Source of the DNA: Nemertoderma westbladi
Taxonomy: Eukaryota; Xenacoelomorpha; Nemertodermatida; Nemertodermatidae
DNA: 51,240 bases
Direction: 5' to 3'
Assembly: GCA_032718475.1 (NCBI GenBank)
Contig: JAUCBJ010007306.1
Span: 1-51,240 of the forward strand
Shown here piece after piece: positions 33,701 to 43,560 of the stretch (position 1 is the first letter of the stretch; each line of letters starts with the position of its first letter). A program made the position numbers and the translations under genes. The notes under the pieces were generated by a model that saw nothing but the letters and a program-made list of their open reading frames with translations, was not told where the DNA came from and did not search any database.

Positions 33701-34699
33701 CCCGTCTCCAGAAGAAAGGTAACACCAGTGTGTTATACCGACGACGGCGAAAGCCAAGCTTCCCAAGGGGAAGATAGCGGGAAAGACACTGAAAGATCTT
33801 ATTATGTCAATAAAACACCTAACGAACAGGGAAGTAAATTTAAGTCTCGATCCAATGACAAGAGAGAACAGGTAAGAAAAAGTCCTCCTACGTCTCCCAA
33901 GAGAATTCAGGTGAGAAAGCCCGAAGAAAGAACGAGAGTGCACAATGTCACCCAAAATAAGGTAAGTAACATCAAACCGAAATGTGCGCTATGTGACGGG
34001 ACCCACCGTTTGAATATGTGTGATGAATTTCTGAAGAAGTCATTAACGGAGAGACGCGAAGTCATGTGGGATAAGCGGTTATGTTATAATTGCCTCAGAC
34101 AAGGACACCAACGGCGAACCTGTTACTCTGACATAAGGTGTGCAAAGTGTGGTGCGAAACATCATATCTTGTTGCACGCTGAATTCGAGCGAAATAGTCT
34201 GAATCAGGTAAGTGATTCCGAACTACATGTCCAATTCAGTGATGTGAACGACACTGATCAATCTGAGATGGAAGGATTCTATACGGACGAGTTCTCCGAC
34301 GAAAACGAATCCTGTTACATGATAAATACCGCAGTGTATCGAGCACTCATATATGAAAAAGATACGGACAGCGACCTCACTCTAACTACTTCGGATCAAC
34401 AACAATCGTGGAAAGCACCAACTTCCGATGTAGGAATCCGAGAATTTCCTGTAGTCCAGTTACGGGTCCATGGACCTCAGAAGAGCTATATAGTGAACGC
34501 CCTCCTGGACTCCGGTAGTACAGGAACATTCATCGACAAAGAGCTAGCCGAAGACATATTTGCTGGACAACCCAAGTTCCGAACTAAGCTAAACATGTCC
34601 GGCATTATGCAAGTTTGGAAATCTACATTAACAGCGGATTATTATGTAGGCGCGTTGTCCACCCCCCAGGACGAACTAGGAGAACATAGCATAAGGTGA
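30740..34699 (+). CDS. R3 gag and protease (ends at in-frame TGA)
   Basis: About 1320 residues. The first ATG in the open frame is 30740 (the frame is open a few codons further left). Order: a charged N-terminus; a coiled coil of AEAERKAA repeats (about residues 365-480); a Pro-rich linker; the DUF1759-like capsid region, 'VKFNGDEMKWLPFNEYYKDN' to 'LPKGGVGTRWDKK' (about 800-950); three zinc knuckles (CALCDGTHRLNMC, CYNCLRQGHQRRTC, CAKCGAKHHILLH; about 1080-1145); and an aspartic protease with 'NALLDSGSTGTFIDKEL' (about 1255). It ends at TGA 34697-34699. The same frame continues open beyond the stop into RT, so this is one gag-pol frame broken by a stop codon or read through. It functions in particle assembly and proteolytic processing. 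Confidence 0.9.
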   Translation: MSDTKQNLSDSLLDVTICDSDRGVEPSSPKFSSPPTVRKVIPPVVITEPRLVQHRRSIIGTRAQVKRDQEAAEQQQPASQELISQRPDSSSSEDTVELTPERGARMTDAVYSDPLLILPAAVLTRLLIAVEEHQIDWARSKRSTKDSYAGYTKEELKSMVESQWNFPGPGLPFDLSEAAWEDIHRMGVAKETIDPAVWKRSAAGYAQRFFSSMERVEKQLFQQPKGPQEQGQLLYQVRERILRIRLILSAFEEASKRRQDTSLQVAVKTWFQRVSRQVQGTAQWKAQLEERSTHGESTDATFSQVESEATAEKPHKRDAIDIYLSDYQRFLGDEELRRRLDGLSPNSEGAQRVLDAIDVDRKTAAVAAAVAEAEAERKAAAAVAEAEAERKAAAAVAAAEAERKAAVAAAVAAAEAERKAAVAVAVAEAEAERKAASAVAEAEAERKAALATAEAVAEAERRASEEATQLELENLQERQDNFNKQLTASNMQMMSRSTPKRQGYTSSEEGDTTDTEGKGNRSRLSRRKRTFHRQKLPDLPPAVRRQLNNTNLGSTEPTDQIIQIERLPTIVDEPEIIRPVLEITPSVIDTPVLPEATSKFPLHSTKLPVPSRTAQETVQVLDPERNIHDLSPVVPRPPATTLATPALAVEWVDERRRGMDLLLGQMQETVQQFKGTVRESRLELQEVQQSIALERDKLVNTQRGIPPPSVTMCQPVRSEVSHAQGVEPTRIYTASDVETPIVNPIKGNYRPVDNDIPYRPDHNPRNLYTDNSILNNTMAQESFTRQMARTEARQAVKVGEIVKFNGDEMKWLPFNEYYKDNIQNSVLSNGEKLRFLIECLEGSPKLMALKFIGHPDGLRQVWDTLNIRYGNRNNIAGFLYAKLVAPRRFISNGIIEFSDEIQEICRQLDWLGKSHEYQSAMVIRAVASTLPKGGVGTRWDKKVLYMMEQQQRNPTMTDLMTFLDGEVKLQLIKQSREKTSENKVSEKPVSRRKVTPVCYTDDGESQASQGEDSGKDTERSYYVNKTPNEQGSKFKSRSNDKREQVRKSPPTSPKRIQVRKPEERTRVHNVTQNKVSNIKPKCALCDGTHRLNMCDEFLKKSLTERREVMWDKRLCYNCLRQGHQRRTCYSDIRCAKCGAKHHILLHAEFERNSLNQVSDSELHVQFSDVNDTDQSEMEGFYTDEFSDENESCYMINTAVYRALIYEKDTDSDLTLTTSDQQQSWKAPTSDVGIREFPVVQLRVHGPQKSYIVNALLDSGSTGTFIDKELAEDIFAGQPKFRTKLNMSGIMQVWKSTLTADYYVGALSTPQDELGEHSIR
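31826..32137 (+). repeat. Coding minisatellite in R3 gag (AEAERKAAAAV repeats)
   Basis: About eight units of roughly 33-48 bp built from GCAGTGGCAGAGGCAGAAGC + GGAAAGAAAAGCG, all lengths keeping frame. The encoded heptad-like Ala/Glu/Arg/Lys repeats should form a long helix or coiled coil. Confidence 0.85.
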
Positions 34700-34997
34700 G
34701 TGAAAATGGTGGCTATAAAGAACTTCGCTACTACTCAAGCAGACCTTTATAATTGGGACGAGGATGAGAGCATCCAACATCTTAAGATACCTCGATTCCA
34801 AACTGATTATCCTGGAGTGCAAATACTCATCGGCCAAAACGCGCATGAGGCGCTCGAGACATTGGAGAAACGGCCTGCTCAACCGCAGCCACTACAGACC
34901 TATGCGGTAAGAACTAGAGTAGGTTGGTACTTTACTGGCCCTTCCCGTAGAACACTCAGAGAAAGACTACCGCAAGAGCACGTCTGCCAGGTGAGTG
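33686..34997 (+). promoter_or_regulatory. Cluster of splice-donor-like sites (MAG|GTRAG) in R3 gag-pol
   Basis: GT at 33689, 33872, 33911, 33962, 34208, 34696 and 34991, each in the context (A/C)AG|GTRAG(T/A); weaker sites at 33719 and 34907. All seven are in the same codon phase and encode (K/Q/R)-V/stop-(S/R). The one at 34696 contains the gag-pol TGA. No use as donors is shown. Confidence 0.5.
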
Positions 34998-36661
34998 AAT
35001 GGGAAGATGATACCAGTGAGGGAGACGATTTAACTGAGGGAACTCCATACTCCTCAGATAACGACGACGTTCACCAGCTTTTTGATGAGGAGAATACCAT
35101 CGATCTCCTTAAGGAAAACGAGGCTTGGCAAAACCAAGTGAACTTATGTCAACTTCTTTATCCATCTGAACGAGAAGCTTATAACGACGAGCTAAATGAC
35201 GTCATTGAGCGTTGTAATGCCAAGACTCGAGATGAACATGCCGTACGATTCTTTACGCAAGAGGCGGTAGAGCCCAATTCCTACGATAAAGCCTTATCGG
35301 TGGAAGAGGAAAGGGCCAAGCAGATCCAAGAGACAACTACACGTTTCCTCAAAGATCAAGGTAGGTATGAAGTCGGTCTACCTTTCTGCAAGAGAGAACC
35401 GAAGTTCATCAATAACAGACCCTTGGCGGAAAAAAGAATCGCGCAACTCCATCGACGCCTTACGGCTAATTCTTCAGCTAAAGAAATGTATCAAACACAG
35501 CTGGAGAAATTTATTAGTAAGGGATACGCGGAGAGAGTACCGGAAGAAACACCTGTGACTGAAAGAACGTATTACTTAACTCACCATTACGTTCCTAAAC
35601 CCGGTAAACCACATGAAGTGAGAGTAGTGTTTGATGGCTCCGCTCTTTACATGGGTCAATCCCTTAACTCTGAATTGTTACCCGGACCCAACTTACTTCA
35701 ATCTTTGTTGGGAATTCTTTTAAGATTGAGACAATATTCGATTGCTTTCGCCTCCGATATAGAAGGCATGTTCTTACAAGTCAAAGTGTTAGATAGGGAT
35801 CGAGATAGTCTACGATTTCTGTGGTGGCCCGAAGGAGACCTCAACCAGAAACCGGTGGAGTACTGGATGACCATCCAGGCCTTTGGGATAATCTCAAGCC
35901 CTTCCAACGCCTGTTCGGTAGTGTGTACCACTGCAGAGGACAACCGAGAGGCATTCTCTAAGGAAGTGATCGACAACATCAAGCGAGACATATACATGGA
36001 CGACAATCTGAAGTCCCTCCCATCAGTTGAGGAAGCCATTGAGGTTGCTAAAGGAACGGTAGAGTGCTTAAAAAGAGGTGGGTTTCGATTAACGAAATTC
36101 ACCAGCAACTCCCGTGAGTTTCTGGAGTCGATCCCTGCGGAAGATCGAGGGGCGAAAGATCTAGATTTGATCAAAGATGATCTGCCAGAAACCAAGACAC
36201 TCGGCTTGAAATGGGACACAGAGCGAGATATCCTGTTTTTCCAGCTAAAACAGCGAGATAATCCAGTTCGAACCAAACGGATTTGCTTAAGTATACTGAG
36301 CACTTATTTCGATCCATTGGGATTTATTAGCCCAGTTATATTGATTGCTCGTAGTTTGGTACAACAAATGTGGCTTGATAACCACTCATGGGACGATCCA
36401 CTTAAGGGAGAATTATTAAAGAAGTGGATGAAATGGGAAGATTCTCTGCCGGCTATCGAGGATTTTATAATTTCCCGTTCATATTTTGGTCATGTTCTCC
36501 CTACGTATTCCTATCAACTCCATGTGTTTGGAGACGCCAGCGATATGGGAATAGGTATAGTAGCCTATCTAAGAGTGGAAACTCCAGATGGAATCAAATT
36601 CGCCTTGGTTACTTCTAAGGCATTAATCAACAACAAGTTGAAAGTTCTCGAGCGGAGTTAA
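34700..36661 (+). pseudogene. R3 pol part 1: RT and start of RNase H
   Basis: Same frame as gag, open from the TGA to a TAA at 36659. It starts with the BEL spacer ('GVQILIGQNAHEAL', 'VRTRVGWYFTGPSRR'). RT has 'YYLTHHYVPKPGKPHEVRVV' (about residue 291), 'FASDIEGMFLQVKV' (catalytic Asp), 'WMTIQAFGIISSPSNA' and 'DIYMDDNLKS' (YMDD box, 35993-36004, about residue 432). RNase H begins with 'HVFGDASDMGIGIVAY' (about residue 610). At about 36655 the coding frame moves by -1, exactly at the conserved RNase H Glu segment. No ATG start is needed if this is read as gag-pol; the break makes the copy defective unless it is bypassed by recoding. Confidence 0.9.
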
Positions 36662-38877
36662 AAGCGGCTCTATACGCTTCAGCCATCGGCCGGAATGTAA
36701 CAGAACAGATTGACTATCCATTAGAGAAAACTGTCTATTGGACCGACGCTTTACTCGTGTTAGAGTATATAACCAATGAAGTCTGTCAGTTCAGCGTCTT
36801 CGTTACCAACAGAGTAGCCATCATACTTAGTCGCACGACGATGGACCAATGGAGACATTGCCCCGGAACGATTAATCCAGCAGACATCGCTTCCCGAGGA
36901 GCGACTCCAAAGGAATTGGTAAATACTCCCGAATGGTTAGGTGGACCCGACTTTCTCTACAGAGAAGAAGAAGAATGGCCTCCGCATCTCACAACAGCAG
37001 AGATCAGACAGGCCAAGGGAGCGGAGAAAGTTAAACCCAAAACTCGAGCGAGTAAATCGAAGTTGTTTAAACCTGCTGTTGATCTATCTGTATTATTTAC
37101 TCCCGGAGAGGATGCTTTGGATCAGAAACCCACCGCCACGACTAAAGAAGTCTTGGAAATCCGTGACAAGGATTGGAAATCTGGAATACCAGATATCGCG
37201 CAAGGACTCTCACCCCTCTTGCAGAGAGCGATACGTCACTACAGTTCCTGGAATCGGCTCTGTAAAGCCGTCACCTATTTAAAACGATGTTTTCATCATC
37301 GTTACTCCGGGACAAAGACCAATAGTGATGATGCTCCATCAACATCTGCACGAGTCCATGTTGTTAAAGATCTTCCTAAATACAAGATATCCGACAGGTT
37401 TCTAAAGGAGAAGATCAGTTACCAGGAGCATGATGAAACCAACAAACAGATGCTGAGACTCCTACAATGCTATGAGGATTCCGATAAGTATTTCCTGTTG
37501 TTAAGAAATCCGCAGATGCGCTTAAGGGATCGCTTCTCTAGTACCATGATAGATGGGTTAATACGTGTTGGAGGCAGGCTCACCAACGCCCCATTATCCT
37601 TTGATACTAAGTTTCCCATACTCATTAGAAATCTTGACATACAAATCAAGATGATTGTAGATGTTCATAGCAAACTGTACCATGCTGGTAGAGAACGAGT
37701 TCTGAGCGAAATTCGAACTCGGTACTATTTTTATAAACCCTGTAGGGCTCTGAACCAAGTTCTTAGGAACTGCATACCCTGTAGGAAAGCATTCAGTAGG
37801 CCTTTAACACAGCGAGAGGCAGAATTACCTAGGGAAAGAGTAAGCTTCTATGAACCACCCTTTACTAATACCGGTGTGGATTTATTTGGCCCTATTGAAG
37901 TATATCGTGCCCGGACTATAGTCAAGAGATGGTGTGTCATCTTCGTTTGTATGACTTGTAGAGCTATCCATCTCGATATGGTAAACGATCTATCCACCAA
38001 CAGCTTCGTGTTGAGTTTACGACGACAGATCGCTCGTTTCGGAACCAGTAACACGATGAGATCGGATAAGGGAACGAACTTCATTGGCGCCAACAACGAA
38101 ATTCAAGCTTACGTAAAGGACTGGAACAAAAGACAGGTGGACGATCAGCTAAAGATAACAGCGTCTAGCTGGACCTTCAACGCCGCCGACGCCCCTTGGT
38201 GGGGAGGAAGTTGGGAGAGATTGATTAGGAGCGTGAAGACTGCGTTCCACTTTATTGTACCTTGTCGCGCTTATCTCACCGACGAACTATTGCGGACGTT
38301 AATGGAGGAAATCGCCGCCTATCTCAACGAAAGACCGCTTATGCCAGTCTCTTCAAGTCCTGATTCCCTGGAAGCGCTAACACCCGCGCACTTTCTACTG
38401 AAGAAACCCGTAGCCATGCTCCCACGATCGGAGATCACAGACGGAGACGAGTACTGCCGTCGAACCTGGCAACTTATGCAGTTGCTATCCCGTCGTTTCG
38501 CTGACCATTTCGGGAAACATTACCTGCCCACTCTACAACTTCGAACTAAGTGGTTTGCGCAGCAAGAAAACGTCAGCGCTGGAGACATGGTGCTTATTGT
38601 GGACCCCGATCTCCCACGTAAGCGATGGCAAACAGGACGTATCATCGAGACTCATATCTCGAGCGATGGTTTGGTGCGATCAGTAGAACTCGTCGTCATG
38701 CGGCGTAACTTTAAGAAACCAGGGATAGTCTTTGAGACTCAACAGCTCAACCGCCCAGTGGGTCGTTTATGTTTACTGGAAAGAGACAGAGAGCTCTCCG
38801 GAAACTATGGAAGGCAAGAAACTCTTCCCACGACCACTTCCCTAATCCAACCGACATCTAGGGACTCCCCAACTTAA
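36655..38877 (+). pseudogene. R3 pol part 2: rest of RNase H and integrase
   Basis: Open from 36655 in the -1 frame: 'ELKAALYASAIG', 'VYWTDALLVLEYI' (RNase H Asp) and 'INPADIASRGATPKEL'. The integrase zinc region has 'VDVHSKLYHAGRE' and 'NCIPCRKAF' (HHCC). The catalytic core has 'NTGVDLFGPIEVY' (Asp, 37879), 'MRSDKGTNFIGANN' (Asp, 38065) and 'GGSWERLIRSVK' (Glu, 38215), spacing D-61-D-49-E. The C-terminus matches DUF5641 ('SAGDMVLIVDPDLPRKRWQT'). It ends with TAA at 38875. All catalytic residues are present. It inserts the cDNA into chromosomes. Confidence 0.9.
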
Positions 38878-40528
38878 TATCGTTCGGAGTGGGCGTGTGA
38901 CTCTATTATTTTATATTATTTTATTATTTTATATTTATGTATGTATTACTATGTAATTTTATTATAATCGTTTTATTTAATTTAGTAGAATATTATTTAG
39001 CGATTATTTAGTAGAATAGTGCAATATGTTCGTGTTTATTGCGTACGTAATTACTTATATTATATTTAGTGTGACGGTGAGAAACAAGTGTTTTTCTCTT
39101 TCCTTACTGTCCGTATTATATTATAAATACGTAACTACAGTAAGATGAAATGTCCGTACTTATTAAAGTACAATAAAGCCACTACTATATTCAAGTATTA
39201 TTGGTAGGCAGAGTATTAGGAATGCAAAGTTCAGATCCTCGTGTCTCGGCTAAACCAAGCTCTGGGTAGACCTTGGAAACGACTTGCCTCTTCACACTGA
39301 CATTGCTTCGTGCGATATTGCTCTCATACCGTATATTAAATAATACATATAGTAGCGTGATGTCCCTTTAACAGTAGCGTATAACGCAAAATAAATCTGT
39401 TAAACCCTTTGACCATCTGTAATTCTAGTCGATTAAGATATCGCGGCACCCACCGATATACTTGAAAGACAAATTTTAGAATCAGTGGTTAACGTCCCCA
39501 GACAAGTTCTGGAATAAATCGGTGCCCATCTCAAATATTAATTATTTAATATTTGCAAATCTAATAAATCAACTCTGTAAAATTCAGATCCTTCAACAAT
39601 TCTAGTCAATTAAGATATCGTAGCATTTACCGATATTCTTAAAAAGACAATTTTCATAGAATTAAGGATCTTGTGTCCCCAGACATGTTCTAGAATCAAA
39701 ATATGTCCATTTAATTATCAAATAATAAAATTTCAGGGAATAAATTTAAATTCATGCCTTTTAATGAATTTAATAAATTGCCATTTTTACGCAATTTATA
39801 ACATTCCCAAAATTCCATTAATTAATAGATCAAGGGAGCGGAGATTTATCTTATTATGCGTATGAGTGTGAGAAAGTCTCCCAAACATAGTCAATAGCCG
39901 ATAAAATTCATAAAGTCATGTATAAAACAGGACATTGACCATTAAAGAATTACTATTAAATAACATCCCAGATCTGTATGCATTGGAATTACCCTAATTC
40001 TACTGCTAGCTTTACATAATGTCACCATAGCAACAACCACGCTAGAATTAGAATTGAGTTAAAAGAACAATAGACAGCTTGTCCCATTGAATAGCATAGG
40101 GAATAAACAGTGCACTGCTAGTATCCAAGGATACATGATAATAACGTGACATTCTGGAAGGCACTGACTAACGGACAAGTGACCCGAGTGTGTGTAATTT
40201 GTGACAAGTTGTGTGTGTGGTATTTGTGAGTTTATAGGCGAATGTTACTACTAAGGTGTGTTTACAGTAGCGAGTCGCAATTGTGAAAGTAACCCTAACT
40301 CTCCAGTAAGAACCTGAGGTGTATCTATGCCTTTGGGACGGACAGTCGAGTGACTTGTGCCGGTTGTCGTTGTCGTTGTGCGGCTACGTCATTGGCGAAA
40401 GTACAGCGGCGACGACACATCGGCGCTGAGGATCTAGCACTGTCCGGGGGCTGATGGGGGTAGGCAGCGACGCTCGCTAGCCTAAATATAAACTCATTAT
40501 AATATTAATAAACTCATATATAGCAGAT
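38878..40528 (+). other. R3 spacer between pol and the extra reading frame
   Basis: AT-rich and non-coding at first, with a 178-bp tandem repeat at 39420-39775 (ATTCTAGTC(G/A)ATTAAGATATCG at 39422 and 39599). From about 40200 it becomes GC-richer (GTCGTTGTCGTTGTGCGGC), like a leader before the extra frame. Confidence 0.65.
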
Positions 40529-42042
40529 ATGACGGAGTTGATAGAAAATGGTCTTGGTATCAGGGAGCGATATACTCTACTTTCAAGCGTTTGTTGATAG
40601 CTTGATACGCGGTGATACTAGTCCAACTACTACGAAGGATGATGGTCGTTATATCGAACCTACGATTTCCTGGAAGTAACTTACGCGTGAATTGGACTAT
40701 GGAAAATTCACCGCTCGCTATACGCATCGTAATGGTACGTATGTGGACTTCTTAACTACTGGTCATCCTATCGATTTACACGATACAGACAATGTCGACA
40801 CCAAAAGGGAAATGGTACGATTGAAATATCCTACCCAGCGGAGGCGGAACGATAAACCGAGAATGGAACACGAGAATTCTATTCGAAACAGACTCGAAAG
40901 AGAAGACGTTGAGGAGCCGGATAAACGCAGCGACTTCAATGATTATCTGGAATTCCTGATAGAAACATATCTCAATATTGCCAGTCAACAAAATCTAGAA
41001 ACTCGATATCCTCAAGGTATACATCATGACCGCATGGTAGAACTCAAACGGCTCGATTCCCCTATGATGTATCTTATCGCCGATCGACCGCTACCTGTTG
41101 TACCGAATAGCTTCGAACGGATGGAGGAATATTGTAAGCTGGAGAAAGATCACTCGCGTTTCCCCTACAAGACGTACGTTTTTGGGTATTATTGCGATGA
41201 ATGCCCAAGACCCAACCAACAAACGGAAAGACATAAACATCCGCGGAGACGTTGCTTTAAACACGGTTTTACTCGCTATACTTACAGGAGTTTCGAGCGA
41301 AACTTGTTCAATGTATCACCTACGCTCGTTCGACTCAGACGATCCTTAAATAAACCAATGATCAGAGTTTCGGAATACTCGATCAGAGCTCCTCATTCCC
41401 TAGTGAGACCTCAGACTCTTGATCCTATTAGTATGACGGATCCTCCCGAGCTGTACTCACTGCTCAAAGATCTAGTGTTACCTGAACGATTAGTCGGTGG
41501 CACCCCAGTTGTGGGTTTCTTAGATATTAGCCCATCCTACCTAGCCGGATTGGGACGCGGACATTTAATATCGCCGTTTAACCCTTACCATCGTCCCGGC
41601 TTGACACGATATATTCTGTCACCAGAGTGGCGGAGAACGTTGTACCAAACGAGTTAAACGCTATTCTACAAAGATCAGAAAGGAAACCTACAGATAAACG
41701 TAAGTTGTAGCATCAAGTCCAAGCGATAAACGAATTGTCTTTATCTCAGTTCGATTGTGAAATCCAGAATCTCTAAGAAGATATCGCACTTAGACAACCC
41801 CATTCTCTGCGAGAGTTTTTGGATGAACGTATCCAGCTACGAGCGGAGGAAAATCAGCTCGAGGAGAAGCATATCGAAATGGCGGATACCCCGACCATAA
41901 TCCTACACCTTCTGATGCAATCATATTGCACCCTTCACCCAGGATTTATAGCCCTCCTAGTAAAGTGGCTCCCCCCAAAGAGAAAAGGACTCTTGCTAGC
42001 CTCAAAAAACTGCGTAAACGCCGTCTGCGTAAGAAAGACTAA
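40529..42042 (+). pseudogene. R3 extra reading frame in env position, unrecognised, broken
   Basis: The longest open piece, 40680-41657, codes for about 320 residues. Codon-like sequence continues on both sides: left to an ATG at 40529, and right to a basic C-terminus ending 'KKLRKRRLRKKD' at a TAA (42040-42042). It is interrupted by frame changes near 40590, 41650 and 41890 and by stops at 40677, 41708 and 41774. The protein is hydrophilic, rich in Arg/Pro/Tyr, with 'YYCDECP' and 'HKHPRRRCFKHGF' (possible Cys/His metal site, about 41190-41270). It has no signal peptide or membrane segment, so it does not look like an envelope protein. I recognise no family. It might be a nucleic-acid-binding accessory protein. 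Confidence 0.65.
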
Positions 42043-42109
42043 CTGTTTAGAGTATTCTTATATTTTAGAAACCGTGATTTGTTATATTTTATAGACTTAA
42101 ATCCCATTT

Positions 42110-42120
42110 TCTGGGAGCGG
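42110..42120 (+). promoter_or_regulatory. R3 polypurine tract (TCTGGGAGCGG)
   Basis: A purine-rich run, GGGAGCGG, directly abuts the TG of the 3' LTR. This is the expected plus-strand primer position. Confidence 0.55.
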
Positions 42121-43291
42121 TGTAAAAGCTTTTGCGTCATTAACCGGTTATTTTCCCTTAAAGTACTCTGTAGTTGGTTTGCCAGGCATAAAAAGGCCGT
42201 GTCCTTGCTGTACTGGTGTTTTAGAGGACATAAAAGTCATTTCTTATGTATTTGTACTGTATTTGTACTTTAGAGGACATAATCCGCAATCTCGTGACGC
42301 GATAAGCTAGATACTCTTGAAAACAGTGTCGCTACCATGACGACGGCTAACAGCTGATATTGCCACGTCGACGTTTCTTTGTTTCTTTGTTCTCTCGTTG
42401 TTCGGTTGACCAATCAGAGCGTTTGTTGTCTCTGTGTTGGAGGTGTATACAGAGGCTCAGTAGTTCAGTGTTATGTTTTTGCCCAGAGCCTAAGAACCGG
42501 CTTTTGGCACCTCCGTGTTTTCAGTTTTTAGTCTTACACTAGTAGGCTTAATTATAAGGACATATATCCGTTATCATAACATACCATACCTAATCAAACA
42601 ACCTGTGCATACTTTTATATTGTTATACTGCTATTTACTGTCAGTTCTTCATAATATGGTTGATGAATTATTATATTTGGAATAACGATAAATAACCCCG
42701 AAAACCCAATATTCTTGATATACCGAAGGTAAGAGAGAAAGGTTACATATAACGATTGTGACTTATGTTAAAGTGGTTTGAAGTGAATCTAATGTTATTT
42801 GATAGACCCTACATGATTCGGTCCGTGTTCCTTTTATATGTGACTAAAATCAGTGAAGATCGGCAGATTAGTGTGCAGTATTGTGCAGCATTGTGTATTA
42901 GTGAGACTGATAACGAAGCATTTCCTAAAGAATGCGCCATATATGTGAATTGTAACTAAGCCATATCGTTGTGAGTAGTTTAAGTCATAACTCTGTTTAT
43001 ATAGATAGAGCGCCACGTCCTAAAGGAACTGTTAATATTTCCCGAAGGTGAATAATATTGTCAGAGATTATATAATACTGTCAGTCGAATAATACATTAG
43101 GCTTACCTAGCAATAAGATTGAGCCGTCGAACCCAATCTCCCGGGTATATCCAGCGGGTGAATGATCGCGCACAGATTGGTTTCGACTAGTGTAGTGAAT
43201 CAAATACTTGTCATAGGCTAAAGGCGAATTATTATCTAGAAGACATCCTAATTTGGCGGGTTAAACTGCCAAAGGTCTGAAAGCGCGAACA
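42121..43291 (+). repeat. R3 3' LTR
   Basis: 1171 bp, matching 25988-27158 with one difference seen (42824 C versus 26691 T). It is followed by ACATC, the second target-duplication copy. Confidence 0.9.
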
Positions 43292-43560
43292 ACATCCTGA
43301 TGAGCCAACACACAACGATAAATGCCTATTCAGATCGAATTTCAGGGATAACATTGAATGGTTTTAACAACTTTAACATAGCTCTCCTTAATGTCTATCT
43401 TCCAGCTGACTGCAAACTTTCGAATGACAAAACAAATTACATGAGAACTCTAAGCGAATTGGTATTTATCGAGGAATGTACAGAACTGGGACTCCAAGTT
43501 ATTATAGTTGGAACATTAATGGTACAATATAGAAACATGGAGTGCTATATACAAGAGGAG
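43292..43560 (+). pseudogene. LINE-4 fragment 3: endonuclease C-terminal part
   Basis: It continues in frame from 25987: 'DRISGITLNGFNNFNIALLN', then 'VYLPAD', 'LSELVFIEECTEL' and 'LQVIIVGTLMVQYRN'. The usual GDFN catalytic motif reads GTLM, so the endonuclease is dead. The next insertion (43561) ends it, and no RT part of this LINE is found in the window. Confidence 0.8.

Larger units (their letters stand above)
25983..43296 (+). mobile_element. R3: 17.3-kb full-length BEL/Pao LTR retrotransposon (25988-43291) with ACATC target duplication
   Basis: LTRs 25988-27158 and 42121-43291 are both 1171 bp, start TGTAAAAGC and end GCGCGAACA. I saw one difference (T at 26691, C at 42824). ACATC at 25983-25987 and 43292-43296 is the target duplication, inside the LINE-4 endonuclease frame. 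The order is: LTR, 3.6-kb leader, gag, protease, RT, RNase H, integrase, a 1.65-kb spacer, an extra reading frame, a purine-rich tract, LTR. The domain order and DUF1759/DUF1758-like parts identify BEL/Pao. Most BEL elements are roughly 5-10 kb, so this one is very large. The near-identical LTRs mean a recent insertion. Confidence 0.9.

Noticed and set aside
36757-38877. Separate gene starting near 36757
   Set aside because: The frame is open from 36655 and begins in the middle of RNase H; there is no real start codon, only a pol frame change.
40680-41657. Envelope glycoprotein of R3
   Set aside because: No signal peptide, membrane anchor or glycosylation-rich ectodomain is visible in the frame.
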